Positions 1 through 9,366 are shown, counted from the stretch's first letter. The stretch: DNA of 55,377 nucleotides from Candidatus Caccousia avistercoris (GCA_018715025.1 DVMK01000134.1:1-55377), one strand, 5' to 3'. The notes: generated by a model not told the origin, from the sequence alone. A program made the numbers and translations.

Positions 1-3
1 GTG

Positions 4-1515
4 TTAAATGGTGCCGTCCCAGGTGGAAACGTTGGTGCTCTTGCCCTCTTCCTCGTCGAACCAGTGAGAGGTGACCACCTTTGTCTCGGTGTAGAAACGG
101 AAGCCGTCCTTGCCCAGGCAGTGCAGGTCGCCGATGAAGGAGAGCTTGTGGCCCGAGAAGGGGAACATGCCCACCGGCACCGGAATGCCCACGTTCACGC
201 CCACCATGCCGCCGTCGGTGTGGCGGGCGAATTCCCTGGCGTAGTAGCCGCTCTGGGTGAAGATGACAGAGCCGTTGGCGAAGGGGTTGGCGTTCATCAC
301 TTCCAGGCCTTCCTCAAAGGTCTTGACCCGCTTGATGCACAGCACAGGCCCGAAGATCTCACGGTCGCCCACCGTCATGCCGGGCTTCACATGGTCCAGA
401 ATGGTGGGGCCCAGGTAGAAGCCGTTCTCATAGCCGGGCACCACAATGTCGCGGCCGTCCAGCACCAGCTCGGCGCCCTCGTCCAGACCCTTTTGAATCC
501 AGTCCAGAATAAACTGCTTGTGGGCGGCGTTTACCACCGGGCCCAGCTTGGATTCCTTGTCGTAGGCGGGGCCCACCTTCAGGTTCTGGGCCAGCCGCTT
601 CACGGCGGCCACCAGCTGGTCGGCAATGCCCTCCTGGGCCACTACCACCGGCAGGGCCATGCAGCGCTCGCCGGCGCAGCCGTAGGCGGAATTGATGATG
701 CCCGCGGCGGTGCGCTCCAGGTGGGCGTCGTTCAGCACCAGGGCGTGGTTCTTGGCCTCGCACAGGGCCTGAACCCGCTTGCCCGCAGCGGCGGCGGTGG
801 AGTAAATGTGCAGGCCCACAGAGGTGGAGCCCACAAAGCTGATGCCCTTAATGTCCGGGTGCGTCAGCAGGATTTCCGCCTCGTGGCGGCTGCAGGTGAC
901 AATGTTGATAACGCCGTCCGGCAGGCCCGCCTCCTTGTACAGCTCTGCAAAGCGCAGGGCCGTGCGGGGGGTGAAGGTGGCGGCCTTGATGACGATGGTG
1001 TTGCCGCAGACAATGCACATGGGGGTCATCCAGCCCATGGGGATCATGGAGGGGAAGTTGAAGGGCACGATGCCGGCGAACACGCCCAGAGGTTCCCGGT
1101 ACAATACGCTGTCATACCCGCGGGAAGCGTCCATCAGGCTTTCGCCCTGCAGCAGGGAGGGGGCGGAAATGGCCTGCTCGGTGCCTTCCTTGGCCTTCAG
1201 CACGTCGCCCTCCGCTTCCTTCCAGCACTTGCCGTTTTCCTCGGCCACCAGGTAGGTGAGCTCTTCCATGTGCTCCAGAATCAGCTCCCGCACCTTGTAC
1301 AGGATCTGAACCCTCTTCAGCACCGGGGTGGCGGCCCAGCCGGGGAAGGCCTTCTTGGCGGCCTCTACGGCGGCGTTCACCTCGTCCACGGTGCAGCAGG
1401 GCACCTTGGCGGTCACCTCGCCGGTGCTGGGGTTGTAGGCGTCGGTATATTTTTCCGTCTTGGACTCCACATACTGCCCGTTGATATAGGGCCGCAGCTT
1501 CGCGATTTCACTCAT
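4..1515 (-). CDS. iolA: Methylmalonate-semialdehyde dehydrogenase (CoA-acylating)
   Basis: Last step of myo-inositol breakdown: oxidises malonate semialdehyde with CoA and NAD to acetyl-CoA and CO2 in the cytosol. The 503-residue length is usual for the MmsA/IolA branch of the aldehyde dehydrogenase superfamily. The catalytic cysteine lies in GERCMA near residue 285, with the family signature AKNHALVL upstream of it. The ATG follows an AAGGAAGG-type ribosome site. It is the last gene of the iol operon, 30 bases after iolB. Operon membership favours malonate semialdehyde rather than methylmalonate semialdehyde as substrate. Confidence 0.95.
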   Translation of the reverse strand: MSEIAKLRPYINGQYVESKTEKYTDAYNPSTGEVTAKVPCCTVDEVNAAVEAAKKAFPGWAATPVLKRVQILYKVRELILEHMEELTYLVAEENGKCWKEAEGDVLKAKEGTEQAISAPSLLQGESLMDASRGYDSVLYREPLGVFAGIVPFNFPSMIPMGWMTPMCIVCGNTIVIKAATFTPRTALRFAELYKEAGLPDGVINIVTCSRHEAEILLTHPDIKGISFVGSTSVGLHIYSTAAAAGKRVQALCEAKNHALVLNDAHLERTAAGIINSAYGCAGERCMALPVVVAQEGIADQLVAAVKRLAQNLKVGPAYDKESKLGPVVNAAHKQFILDWIQKGLDEGAELVLDGRDIVVPGYENGFYLGPTILDHVKPGMTVGDREIFGPVLCIKRVKTFEEGLEVMNANPFANGSVIFTQSGYYAREFARHTDGGMVGVNVGIPVPVGMFPFSGHKLSFIGDLHCLGKDGFRFYTETKVVTSHWFDEEEGKSTNVSTWDGTI

Positions 1516-1545
1516 GGGTAAACCTTCCTTTCTTGGTTCCGTTTC

Positions 1546-2328
1546 TTACAGCTTGGCGTCCAGAAGCCATTCGTGCTCTGGGGCGTAGATTCTTTCGTGC
1601 CAGGGGTACCCGTCAAAGTGGCGGATCATCCACACGTAATACATGGTGTAGCCGGGGGCCGTCACCTGGGGATGCACCTTGCCGCCGGGGATGGCGCAGA
1701 AGCTGTGGTCCCTGGCCACATAGGCGCTGTCGCCGATGAAGCATCCGCCGAAGCCCTGGGGCTTGTCGAAGCGGTAGTAGTACACCTCGGGCTGGGGGTG
1801 GTGGTGGGGGATGTAGCTGCTCCACCCGCCGTGAGGGGTGATGATCTCGCCGCACACCATGTTGGAGTAGGGGGCGGAGTCATAGTCAAAAAAGGTGCGC
1901 ACCGTGCGGATGGCCTTGCCGCCGTACTGGTCGGCGCCGAAGGTCTCATCCCGGCAGTTTTCCGGGGTGTAGAAATGGGCCGCAAAGGAGCCGCTGTTCT
2001 CTGTGGCCTGCACCAGGATCTCAGACTCCTCCTGCGCCGTCACCGTCACGGGGGTGTTCCGGCACACATGCAGGCAGTAGGCCCCGTCGGTGATGAAGCT
2101 GCCCCGCCGGGCGGCCTGCTCGTTGCCGTCCCAGGCGAAGGTGACTGCGCCCTCCACCAGAAGCACCGCCATTTCCTGGCCTTCCAGCAGGAAGCTGCGG
2201 CTCTGGCCCGGCTTCATCTGGTATGCGGTAATATCCATCATCATCGCCTGGTACTCGCCCTCATGGGCCCTGGTGAGGACGCGCTCCCCCTCCGGGGAAA
2301 GGGCCGGGTACCCAAATTCCTTGCTCAT
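1546..2328 (-). CDS. iolB: 5-deoxy-glucuronate isomerase
   Basis: Converts 5-deoxy-D-glucuronate to 5-dehydro-2-deoxy-D-gluconate in the inositol pathway. The 260-residue bicupin protein shows the family's metal-site region SYIPHHHPQPEVYYYRF in its second half. The frame stays open a little further upstream, but the start at 2328 (MSKEFGYP) is preferred because AGAGG sits six bases before it. It lies between iolG and iolA with short gaps, so it is cotranscribed. Confidence 0.93.
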   Translation of the reverse strand: MSKEFGYPALSPEGERVLTRAHEGEYQAMMMDITAYQMKPGQSRSFLLEGQEMAVLLVEGAVTFAWDGNEQAARRGSFITDGAYCLHVCRNTPVTVTAQEESEILVQATENSGSFAAHFYTPENCRDETFGADQYGGKAIRTVRTFFDYDSAPYSNMVCGEIITPHGGWSSYIPHHHPQPEVYYYRFDKPQGFGGCFIGDSAYVARDHSFCAIPGGKVHPQVTAPGYTMYYVWMIRHFDGYPWHERIYAPEHEWLLDAKL

Positions 2329-2358
2329 GGAAAAACCTCTTCTCTGTTCCAAAGTTGT

Positions 2359-3372
2359 TCAGCCGGTAATTTCCGAAATCTTCACCGGGCGGTGCTCCCT
2401 GGCAGACTTGGTGGCCGCCAGGCCGATGAGAACCGCCTTCAGGCCGTCCTCCTGGTTGACCGGCACGTCGGTGCCGTTTACCACCGCGTCCACAAAGGCG
2501 GTGACCTCCTTGGCGTAGGCCTGCATGTACCGCTCCAGGAAGAAGAACAGGGGCTTTTCCCCGGTGACGCCCTCTGCCGTGGCAATTTTAGCGTTGGACA
2601 CGCTGTCGTTTTCCACCGCCACCATGCCCTTGCTGCCGAACACCTCAGCCCGCTGGTCGTAGCCGTAGGCCGCCTGGCGGGAGTTGTCGATGACGGCCAG
2701 GGCGCCGTTTGCCATCTTCATGGTGATGACGGCGGTGTCCACGTCGCCCGCCTCGCCGATGGCCGGGTCTACCAGAACGGCAGACTGTACGTACACCTCT
2801 TCCACGTCGCTGTCCACCAGGAAGCGGGCCATGTCGAAGTCATGGATGGTCATGTCCAGGAACATGCCGCCGGAAACCTTCACATATTCCGCGCTGGGGG
2901 GCTCAGGGTCGCGGGAGGTAATCTTCACAATATGGGGCTGGCCGATTTTCCCGGCCTTCACCGCGTTGTGCACCGCCTCGAAGTTGTGGTCAAAGCGGCG
3001 GTTGAAGCCCACCTGGTACTTCAGGCCGGTGCCCTCCAGGGCGTGGAGAACCTCCTGGATTTTGCCCACGTCGTGGTCGATGGGCTTTTCGCAGAAGATG
3101 TGCTTCCCGGCGGCGATGGCTTCCAGAGAAATGGGGGAATGGGTGTCGGTGGAAGAGCAGATGAGCACCGCGGCAATGTCCGGGTCGTTCAGAATATCGT
3201 GGTAGTCCTTGGAAACGACCTCCACCCCCAGGCCCTTGGCCCACTGAGCGGTCTCCTCTGTCAGGAAGGGGTCGGCTATCGCCTTCACCCTGGCGTTCTT
3301 TACATAATTGCAGATGCTCTCGGTATGTACCTTTCCAATACGGCCTGCGCCGATGATTCCAACGTTCAGCAT
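2359..3372 (-). CDS. iolG: Inositol 2-dehydrogenase (Gfo/Idh/MocA family)
   Basis: Oxidises myo-inositol to scyllo-inosose with NAD, the first catabolic step. The 337-residue protein starts MLNVGIIGAGRIGK, a Rossmann nucleotide fold, and has the EKP motif of the Gfo/Idh/MocA family (CEKPIDHDVG, near residue 95). Start 3372 is chosen because AAAGGAGAG precedes it and it begins exactly at the dinucleotide fold; an upstream in-frame ATG at 3423 would lie inside iolE. Family members vary in substrate, and the iol context decides the call. Scyllo- or chiro-inositol activity is possible. Confidence 0.92.
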   Translation of the reverse strand: MLNVGIIGAGRIGKVHTESICNYVKNARVKAIADPFLTEETAQWAKGLGVEVVSKDYHDILNDPDIAAVLICSSTDTHSPISLEAIAAGKHIFCEKPIDHDVGKIQEVLHALEGTGLKYQVGFNRRFDHNFEAVHNAVKAGKIGQPHIVKITSRDPEPPSAEYVKVSGGMFLDMTIHDFDMARFLVDSDVEEVYVQSAVLVDPAIGEAGDVDTAVITMKMANGALAVIDNSRQAAYGYDQRAEVFGSKGMVAVENDSVSNAKIATAEGVTGEKPLFFFLERYMQAYAKEVTAFVDAVVNGTDVPVNQEDGLKAVLIGLAATKSAREHRPVKISEITG

Positions 3373-3400
3373 AACAGATTCTCTCCTTTTTTCTTGTTGC

Positions 3401-4294
3401 TTACAGCCCTGTTTTTTCCGCAATGTAGCGGCGGGCCTTCATGGCGTATTCCAGCGGGTTGGCCTTGGCCGGGTCCTGCTCGGCCTCCACCACCATCCAG
3501 CCCTCGTAGCCGGCCTCCTCCAGCACCTGGAAGATGGGCCCGAAGTCGATGCAGCCGTCGCCGGGCACGGTGAAGGCGCCCTGCCGCACGCCGCCCAGGA
3601 AGCTGAGGCGCTCCTGCTTTACCTTCGCCACAATCTCAGGGCGAATGTCCTTCAGGTGCACGTGCTTAATCCGCTTGGCGTACTTTTTCACTACCTTCAG
3701 CGGGTCTGCGCCGCAGTAGGCCAGGTGGCCGGTGTCGTACAGCAGGCTGAACAGCTCCGGGTCGGTGTGCTCCATCATGCGGTCAATCTCGTCCTCGTTC
3801 TGCACCACCGTGCCCATGTGGTGGTGGAAGGTGAGGCTCATGCCCTTTTCTTTGGCGATTTTGCCCAGGCGGTTCAGGCCGTCGCAGAGGGTGGCCCACT
3901 CCTGGTCGTTCATCACGTACTTGCCCTCCAGAATGGGCTGGTCCAGCCCCTGGATGCTGTGGCTCTGCTCAGAAACGCCGATCACCTTGGCCCCCAGGTA
4001 TTTCAGAAAGTCCAGCTCCTCTGCGAAGGCGTTGGCCGTCTCTTCAAAGGGCTTGGTGATGAGGAAGGAGGAAAACCACCGGTTGCAGATGGTGAGCCCC
4101 CGCAGGTCCAGGGCCTTTTTCAGCGCTTCCCGGTCCTTGGGGTACTTGTTGCCCACCTCGCAGCCGGAAAACCCGGCCAGCGCCATTTCGCTGACGCACT
4201 GCTCAAAGGTGTTTTCCTTGCCCAGGTCGGGCATGTCGTCGTTGGTCCAGGCAATGGGGGCGATGCCCAGCTTTACTTTCGTTTTGTCCAGCAT
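3401..4294 (-). CDS. iolE: Myo-inosose-2 dehydratase
   Basis: Dehydrates scyllo-inosose to 3D-(3,5/4)-trihydroxycyclohexane-1,2-dione. The 297-residue TIM-barrel protein belongs to the AP-endonuclease-2/xylose isomerase-like superfamily. The N-terminal GIAPIAWTNDDMP and the mid-protein YDTGHLAYCG and HVHLKDI segments, which carry the metal ligands, match IolE closely. AAAGGAG precedes the ATG by eight bases. Its end overlaps the leader of iolG, consistent with one transcript. Confidence 0.94.
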   Translation of the reverse strand: MLDKTKVKLGIAPIAWTNDDMPDLGKENTFEQCVSEMALAGFSGCEVGNKYPKDREALKKALDLRGLTICNRWFSSFLITKPFEETANAFAEELDFLKYLGAKVIGVSEQSHSIQGLDQPILEGKYVMNDQEWATLCDGLNRLGKIAKEKGMSLTFHHHMGTVVQNEDEIDRMMEHTDPELFSLLYDTGHLAYCGADPLKVVKKYAKRIKHVHLKDIRPEIVAKVKQERLSFLGGVRQGAFTVPGDGCIDFGPIFQVLEEAGYEGWMVVEAEQDPAKANPLEYAMKARRYIAEKTGL

Positions 4295-4346
4295 GATGTA
4301 TGGCTCCTTTTGCAGATTTTATGGTTGTTTTTGATTTTGCGGTTTG

Positions 4347-6278
4347 TCAATATTTCCGGGCCTTTTCCAGCATGGCTTCCTTCTCCTGGTACGCCTGGCG
4401 CACGCCCTCCTTCTGAGAGGTGGAGGCGATGCCCACATGCCACCAGGAATGGTAGCCGTCCGTCATGGTTTTGGGCAGCACCTTGATGTCAATGAGGGTG
4501 GAAACCGTCTGCTGCTTGGCGTCCTCCAGGGCGGCCTTCAGCTCGTCGATGCTGCGGACGGTGTAGGTCTTGGCCCCGTAGCCGGAGGCGCACTTGGCAA
4601 AGTTAATGGGGATGAGCCCCCCGTTCAGGCCGCCGTCCTCGCTGCGGAAGCGGAACTCGGTGGCCAGGCTGCCGATGCCGTTGCTCATCTGCAGGTTGTT
4701 GATGCAGCCGAAGCCGCAGTTGTCAAAGACCAGCAGGTTGATCTTTTTCCCCTCCTGAATGGCGGTAACCAGCTCGGAGTGGAGCATCAGGTAGCTGCCG
4801 TCGCCCAGCATGGCATAGCATTCCCGCTCCGGCTCGGCCAGCTTGGCGCCCAGGGCCGCGGCGATCTCGTACCCCATGCAGGAGTAGCCGTACTCCATGT
4901 GGTAAGAGTCCCGCGCGTCGGTGGTCCACATGCGCTGCAGGTCGCCCGGAAGGCTGCCCGACGCGCCGGTGACAATGGCGTCGGGGCTGATGGTCTCGCG
5001 AATGGCGCAGATAGCCGCCACCTGGGTCATGGCGCTGCCGGTAAGCTGAATGAATTCCTCTATGGTGGCCGGGTTCCTGGCCTCAATCAGGGGCTTGAAG
5101 TCCTTGCCGGTGTAGGCGTAATTCCGCAGGAAGTCCATCTCCTTGGCCCAAGCCGCCTTGGCGTTCTGGATTTCGTCGGTGTAAGCGCTCCGGTAGCCTG
5201 TTTTCCGCAGCTTTTCCCCCAGGGCCAGCAGCGTTGCCTTGGCGTCGCCCACCGCCTTCACCGCGTCCCACTTGTACGCGTGGAACCGGGAAAGGTTGAT
5301 GGAGGCCACCTTCACGCCGGGGTTCTTGAACTGCGCCTTGGAACCGGTGGTGAAGTCGCTCATGCGGGAGCCCACGGCGAGGATCAGATCCGCCTCCTCC
5401 GCCAGCAGGTTGGCGGAAAGGTTGCCGGTAACGCCCACGCCGCCCACATTGTAGGGGGAGCTGGAACGGCAGGCGGATTTGCCGGCCTGGGTTTCGGCAA
5501 AGGGAATGTGGAACTCGGCGCAGAAGTCCTCCAGCACCTGGCCCGCCAGCGAATATTTCACGCCGCCGCCGCAGATGACCAGCGGCTTTTTGCTGCTGCG
5601 GACAAGCGCCGCCACGTCCTCCAGCTCTTCCTCCACCGGGACGGGCCGGGTGATGCGGTGCACCCGCTTCTGGAAGAAATAGTCCGGGAAGTCCCAGCTT
5701 TCGCCCTCCACGTCCTGAGGAAGGGCAATGCACACGGCCCCCGTCTCTGCCGGGTCGGTGAGCACCCGCATGGCGCTGAGCATGGCGGTCATCAGCTGCT
5801 CTGGCCGGGCGACCCGGTCCCAGTACTTGCACACCGGGCGGAAGGCGTCGTTGGTGGTGACCCCCAGGCAGGAGGGCTGCTCAATCTGCTGCAGCACCGG
5901 GTCGGGCTGGCGGGTAGAGAAGGCGTCGCCGGGCAGCAGCAGCAGGGGGATGTTGTTCACGGTGGCGCAGGCCGCCGCCGTCACCATGTTGGCCGCCCCC
6001 GGGCCGATGGAGGAGGCGCAGGCGATGATCTTTTTCCGGTCGTTCTGCTTGGCAAAGGCCGCGGCCACGTGGGCCATGCCCTGCTCGTTCTTCCCCTGAA
6101 ACACCTTCAGGCCGCCGGGGTTTTCGTCCAGCGCCTGGCCCAGCCCGCACACAATGCCGTGGCCGAACACGGTGAAAATCCCTTCCACAAACTTGGTTTC
6201 CTCCCCGTCCATGCACACGTACTGCTGGTCCAGGAAGCGGACCAGCGCCTGGCCCACCGTCATCCGTATCGTTCCCAT
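4347..6278 (-). CDS. iolD: 3D-(3,5/4)-trihydroxycyclohexane-1,2-dione acylhydrolase
   Basis: ThDP-dependent hydrolase that opens the cyclitol ring to 5-deoxy-D-glucuronate. The protein has about 643 residues with the three-domain layout of the acetolactate-synthase family: an N-terminal pyrimidine-binding domain, a central domain (SRMSDFTTGSK) and a C-terminal pyrophosphate domain with GDGSYLMLHSE followed by NCGFGCINN. Two ATGs lie six bases apart. I choose 6278 because AAGGGGG is then eight bases upstream, while the ATG at 6284 is only two bases from it. The gene sits between iolC and iolE. Confidence 0.94.
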   Translation of the reverse strand: MGTIRMTVGQALVRFLDQQYVCMDGEETKFVEGIFTVFGHGIVCGLGQALDENPGGLKVFQGKNEQGMAHVAAAFAKQNDRKKIIACASSIGPGAANMVTAAACATVNNIPLLLLPGDAFSTRQPDPVLQQIEQPSCLGVTTNDAFRPVCKYWDRVARPEQLMTAMLSAMRVLTDPAETGAVCIALPQDVEGESWDFPDYFFQKRVHRITRPVPVEEELEDVAALVRSSKKPLVICGGGVKYSLAGQVLEDFCAEFHIPFAETQAGKSACRSSSPYNVGGVGVTGNLSANLLAEEADLILAVGSRMSDFTTGSKAQFKNPGVKVASINLSRFHAYKWDAVKAVGDAKATLLALGEKLRKTGYRSAYTDEIQNAKAAWAKEMDFLRNYAYTGKDFKPLIEARNPATIEEFIQLTGSAMTQVAAICAIRETISPDAIVTGASGSLPGDLQRMWTTDARDSYHMEYGYSCMGYEIAAALGAKLAEPERECYAMLGDGSYLMLHSELVTAIQEGKKINLLVFDNCGFGCINNLQMSNGIGSLATEFRFRSEDGGLNGGLIPINFAKCASGYGAKTYTVRSIDELKAALEDAKQQTVSTLIDIKVLPKTMTDGYHSWWHVGIASTSQKEGVRQAYQEKEAMLEKARKY

Positions 6279-6297
6279 TTTCATTTCCCCCTTCGCG

Positions 6298-7314
6298 TTA
6301 TCCCCGCGCTACCATTTCGCCGTATTTTTCCTTGCACTCGGCAATGTACGCCCGGATTTTCTCCACCGACGGCATGTCGGGGCTGCACCCGTGGCTGGCC
6401 ACCAGCAGGGAGGCCGAGGCGCTGCCGAATTCCAGGCAGTCGATCATCTCCCAGCCCTCCAGCACGCCGTACAGGAAGGCGGAGGCATAGCCGTCGCCGC
6501 CGCCGAAGGATTTCAGCGCGTGGATGGGGAAGGGCTTGATGTTGTAGCTGGCCCCGTCCCGGGTGTAGGCGGTGGAGCCCTGCTTGCCGTGCTTGATCAC
6601 CACAATCTTGGCGTTCTGGCCCTGCCAGTAGGCGGCGGATTCCTGGTCTGTCATGCCGGGGCGGATGAGGCTTTCCGTCAGGTCGTATTCCTCCCGGGAG
6701 CCCAGGATGATGTCCGCTTCCCTGGCGGCCATGGAATAATAAATGCTCATTTCGTCCTTGCTCTTCCAGTTGTAGGCCCGGTAGTCAATGTCGAACACCA
6801 CAGGGGTGTTGGTGCGCCGGGCCAGGCAGACAGCCTTGAGGGCGGCCTCACGGGAGGGGCTCTGGGCCAGGGCCGTGCCGGAAATCAGCAGGGCCTTGGC
6901 GTTTTTGATGTACTCCTCGTCAATGTCGGCCGGATCCAGGGAAAGGTCGGCGATCTGGTTCCGGTACATGAGGATGCTGCTCTCGTCCTCGCTCAAAATC
7001 TCTGTGAAGGTAAGGCCCAGCTTTTCCCCGTTGGTGCACCGGCGGATGCGGGAGCAGTCCACCCCCTCCGCGCCGAACACGTCCAGCACAAAGTCGCCGA
7101 ACCGGTCGTCGGAGACGCGGCAGAAAAAGCCGCATTTCTTCCCCAGGCGCGAAAGCCCCACCGCAATGTTGGCGGGGGAACCGCCCAGGTATTTTTTAAA
7201 GGTAGTGCTCTCGGCCAATGTCTGGAAATAGTCCACCGGGTTCAGGTCAATGGCGGCCCGGCCCAGCAGAACCATGTCCATCGGCCTGCTTTGGTCAAAT
7301 TCTATGTACTTCAT
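6298..7314 (-). CDS. iolC: 5-dehydro-2-deoxygluconokinase (PfkB family)
   Basis: Phosphorylates 5-dehydro-2-deoxy-D-gluconate to its 6-phosphate (DKGP), the substrate of IolJ. The 338-residue PfkB-type sugar kinase shows GGSPANIAVGLSRLG near residue 45 and the C-terminal anion-hole and catalytic-base motif as GGGDGYASAF. This replaces the usual GAGDAF and is common in IolC. A good ribosome site (GGGGAG) precedes the ATG, 21 bases from the end of iolJ. Confidence 0.93.
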   Translation of the reverse strand: MKYIEFDQSRPMDMVLLGRAAIDLNPVDYFQTLAESTTFKKYLGGSPANIAVGLSRLGKKCGFFCRVSDDRFGDFVLDVFGAEGVDCSRIRRCTNGEKLGLTFTEILSEDESSILMYRNQIADLSLDPADIDEEYIKNAKALLISGTALAQSPSREAALKAVCLARRTNTPVVFDIDYRAYNWKSKDEMSIYYSMAAREADIILGSREEYDLTESLIRPGMTDQESAAYWQGQNAKIVVIKHGKQGSTAYTRDGASYNIKPFPIHALKSFGGGDGYASAFLYGVLEGWEMIDCLEFGSASASLLVASHGCSPDMPSVEKIRAYIAECKEKYGEMVARG

Positions 7315-7335
7315 TTCCCTTGCTCCCCTTTCGAT

Positions 7336-8181
7336 TCAAAGGCTTTCATGGTTGAAAATATGGATGTGGCGCAGCACGTTTTCATACACCGCCTGCTCCA
7401 TGGCGGCGGTAAGGCCGAAGAACCCGGCGGCTTCCCCCTCCTGCTTCAGGTAGCGGGCCGCCCCCGCCGTGAGGGCGTCAAAGCTGGCGGTGGCAATGTT
7501 GATTTTGCAGATGCCGTTTTCCGCGCACCGCTGGAAATCTGCCGGGGTAATGCCGGTGCCCCCGTGCAGCACCAGCGGGGCTTCCACCCGCGCCGCCACC
7601 TGGGCCAGCACGTCGAACCGCAGCTGGGGGGCCGCCCTGTAGTTGCCGTGGGCGTTGCCGATGGCCACCGCCAGGGCGTCTACCCCGGTTTCCTGCTGGA
7701 AGCGCTCCGCCTCAGCCGGGTCGGTGCACACGCAGGCGTTTTTCTCTGTGCCGTCCTCGCTGCCGCCCACCCGGCCCAGCTCCGCTTCCACAGAAGCGCC
7801 GTAAGAGGCGGCCAGGGCGGCGGCCTCCTTCGTCCTGCGGATGTTCTCCTCCAGCGGCAGCTTGGAACCGTCGAACATCACAGAGGTGAAGCCGAGCTCC
7901 AGCGCCTGGCGGAGCACCTCCTGCGTGAGGCCGTGGTCCAGGTGGACCGCTACCGGCACCCTGGCGGCCCTGGCCGCCCCCACCATCATGGGCCCGAGAA
8001 GGGCCAGGGGCGAGTAGGGCAGGCGCACCTCCGCCACCTGTAAAATGATGGGCGTGCCGGTTTCCTCCGCCGCCCGCACGGCGCCCATCACCATCTCCAT
8101 GCTCCCCACGCTGAAAGAGCCAACCGCCCGGTTGGTCCCCTTTACCGCCGAGAGCAATTCCTTCATATTGCAGAGAGACAA
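7336..8181 (-). CDS. iolJ: 6-phospho-5-dehydro-2-deoxy-D-gluconate aldolase (class II)
   Basis: Cleaves DKGP to dihydroxyacetone phosphate and malonate semialdehyde. It is a class II zinc aldolase of about 281 residues, with the zinc motif AVHLDHG near residue 85 and the phosphate/zinc loop VLHGGTGI near residue 180. Start choice: I favour TTG at 8181 (MSLCNMKELL), because GAGGG lies eight bases upstream and class II aldolases normally have a few residues before the MKELL-like segment. GTG at 8190 abuts the ribosome site and ATG at 8166 has none. It is the first gene of the iol operon. Ordinary fructose-bisphosphate aldolase is the alternative, made unlikely by context. Confidence 0.88.
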   Translation of the reverse strand: MSLCNMKELLSAVKGTNRAVGSFSVGSMEMVMGAVRAAEETGTPIILQVAEVRLPYSPLALLGPMMVGAARAARVPVAVHLDHGLTQEVLRQALELGFTSVMFDGSKLPLEENIRRTKEAAALAASYGASVEAELGRVGGSEDGTEKNACVCTDPAEAERFQQETGVDALAVAIGNAHGNYRAAPQLRFDVLAQVAARVEAPLVLHGGTGITPADFQRCAENGICKINIATASFDALTAGAARYLKQEGEAAGFFGLTAAMEQAVYENVLRHIHIFNHESL

Positions 8182-8215
8182 TTGCAGCACCCTCTTTTGG
8201 TTAAATTATGAGTAT

Positions 8216-8244
8216 ATAATAGCACAGTTTATCATAGATCACAA
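8216..8244 (-). promoter_or_regulatory. Promoter of the iol operon
   Basis: Reading the minus strand: -35 TTGTGA (8239-8244), 17-base spacer, -10 TATTAT (8216-8221), about 35 bases before the iolJ start. It is the only good sigma-A type promoter seen before the operon. Confidence 0.75.
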
Positions 8245-8272
8245 GAGATAATTTGAAAAAATCCCGTGATCT
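8236..8272. promoter_or_regulatory. Inverted repeat overlapping the iol -35 box, candidate operator
   Basis: Perfect 7-base arms AGATCAC (8236-8242) and GTGATCT (8266-8272) are separated by 23 bases. The inner arm overlaps the -35 hexamer, so a bound repressor could block RNA polymerase. No IolR gene is in this window, and I cannot assign the regulator. Confidence 0.35.
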
Positions 8273-8481
8273 TTCCAGAAATTCAGGCGCTCTCTTGATA
8301 AAAAAGAGCAAAACAGACGGATGATTTGGAGAATCACCGCTGAAAACCGGGATATAATCAGAAAAATCCAGGATTTCCCCTAAGAAATATCCATTATATG
8401 CGCATAAAATAATCATCTTCCCGCCCCGTTTTTCCGGGGCATAATTCAGAACGCCCGGCATATAAGTGTGGAAAGGGGGGA
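8245..8481. other. AT-rich intergenic region between iol operon and deacetylase gene
   Basis: AT-rich spacer between divergent units. It holds the outer operator arm and a short hairpin, GCCCCG/CGGGGC with a six-base loop, around 8423-8440. That hairpin has no U-tract on either strand and is not called a terminator. I see no convincing promoter for the gene at 8482 and no conserved coding frame. Confidence 0.5.
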
Positions 8482-9366
8482 ATGGGAATGTACACGTCGG
8501 TACGGCTGAAAAAATGGGTGCTGGCCGCTGCGGCGGCGCTGGCCCTGGGGTGCGCGGCGGGCGGGCTGCTGAAGGGCGCCGGGGCTGTGGAGGCCGCCGC
8601 CCCCGCCCGGGAGGGAACGCCTCTGCCGGTAATTATGTACCACGGCCTTCTGCGGGACGAGGCCCTGCAGGGGGATTATGTCATAAGCCCCGAGATTCTG
8701 GAAAGCGACATGGCTTACCTGCAGGAACAGGGCTACACCGCCCTGCACATTCAGGACCTGCTGGACTATGTGGACGGAAAGGCCGGGCTGCCGGAAAAGC
8801 CCGTGCTGCTCACCTTTGACGACGGCTATTACAACAATTACCTGTACGCCTATCCGCTGGCGCAGAAATACCAGATGAAGCTTGTCGTTGCGCCCATCGG
8901 CTACTACACCGACCAGTACAGCGAGACGAAGGACGAACACGCGCCCTATTCCCACATTACCTGGGACCAAATGGCAGAGATGCAGGAGAGCGGGCTGGTG
9001 GAATTTCAAAACCACACCTACAACCTGCACGGCAGCGGCGGGCAGCGGCTGGGAACCAAAAAGCTGGCGGGGGAGAGCAGCGAGGCCTACGCCGCCCTTT
9101 TGTCAGAGGATTTGATGAGGATGCAGAAAAAAATGGAGGATCACCTGGGCCGGGCTCCCTCCTGCTTTGTGTACCCCTTTGGGGCCGTCAGCGAGACAGA
9201 GCCGGAAATCATCCGCAGCCTGGGCTTCCGCTGTACCCTAACCTGCGAAAGCCGCATAAATTATATTACCCGGGATGCGGAATGCCTGTACGGCCTGGGG
9301 CGGTGGCGCCGTCCCCCCGGCACGCCGAGCGGGGAGTTCTTCCAGGAGATCTTGGGCGGGGCATGA
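8482..9366 (+). CDS. Secreted polysaccharide deacetylase
   Basis: Carbohydrate esterase 4 (NodB homology) enzyme, expected to remove N- or O-acetyl groups from a cell-wall or extracellular glycan. The N-terminus has basic residues, then an Ala/Leu-rich stretch of about 20 residues ending AVEAAA, a signal peptide or anchor. The first NodB motif is TFDDGYYNN near residue 112, with the metal/base pair DD, and VMYHG-type sequence (VIMYHG) just after the signal. YPFGAVSETE near residue 230 fits a later motif. ATGs at 8482 and 8488 share one G-rich ribosome site, so the start is uncertain by two codons. The amidase follows 46 bases later. Substrate not determinable. Confidence 0.85.
   Translation: MGMYTSVRLKKWVLAAAAALALGCAAGGLLKGAGAVEAAAPAREGTPLPVIMYHGLLRDEALQGDYVISPEILESDMAYLQEQGYTALHIQDLLDYVDGKAGLPEKPVLLTFDDGYYNNYLYAYPLAQKYQMKLVVAPIGYYTDQYSETKDEHAPYSHITWDQMAEMQESGLVEFQNHTYNLHGSGGQRLGTKKLAGESSEAYAALLSEDLMRMQKKMEDHLGRAPSCFVYPFGAVSETEPEIIRSLGFRCTLTCESRINYITRDAECLYGLGRWRRPPGTPSGEFFQEILGGA

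Noticed and set aside
8423..8440. Hairpin upstream of the deacetylase gene as a terminator
   Set aside because: Six-base stem with no U-tract on either strand.
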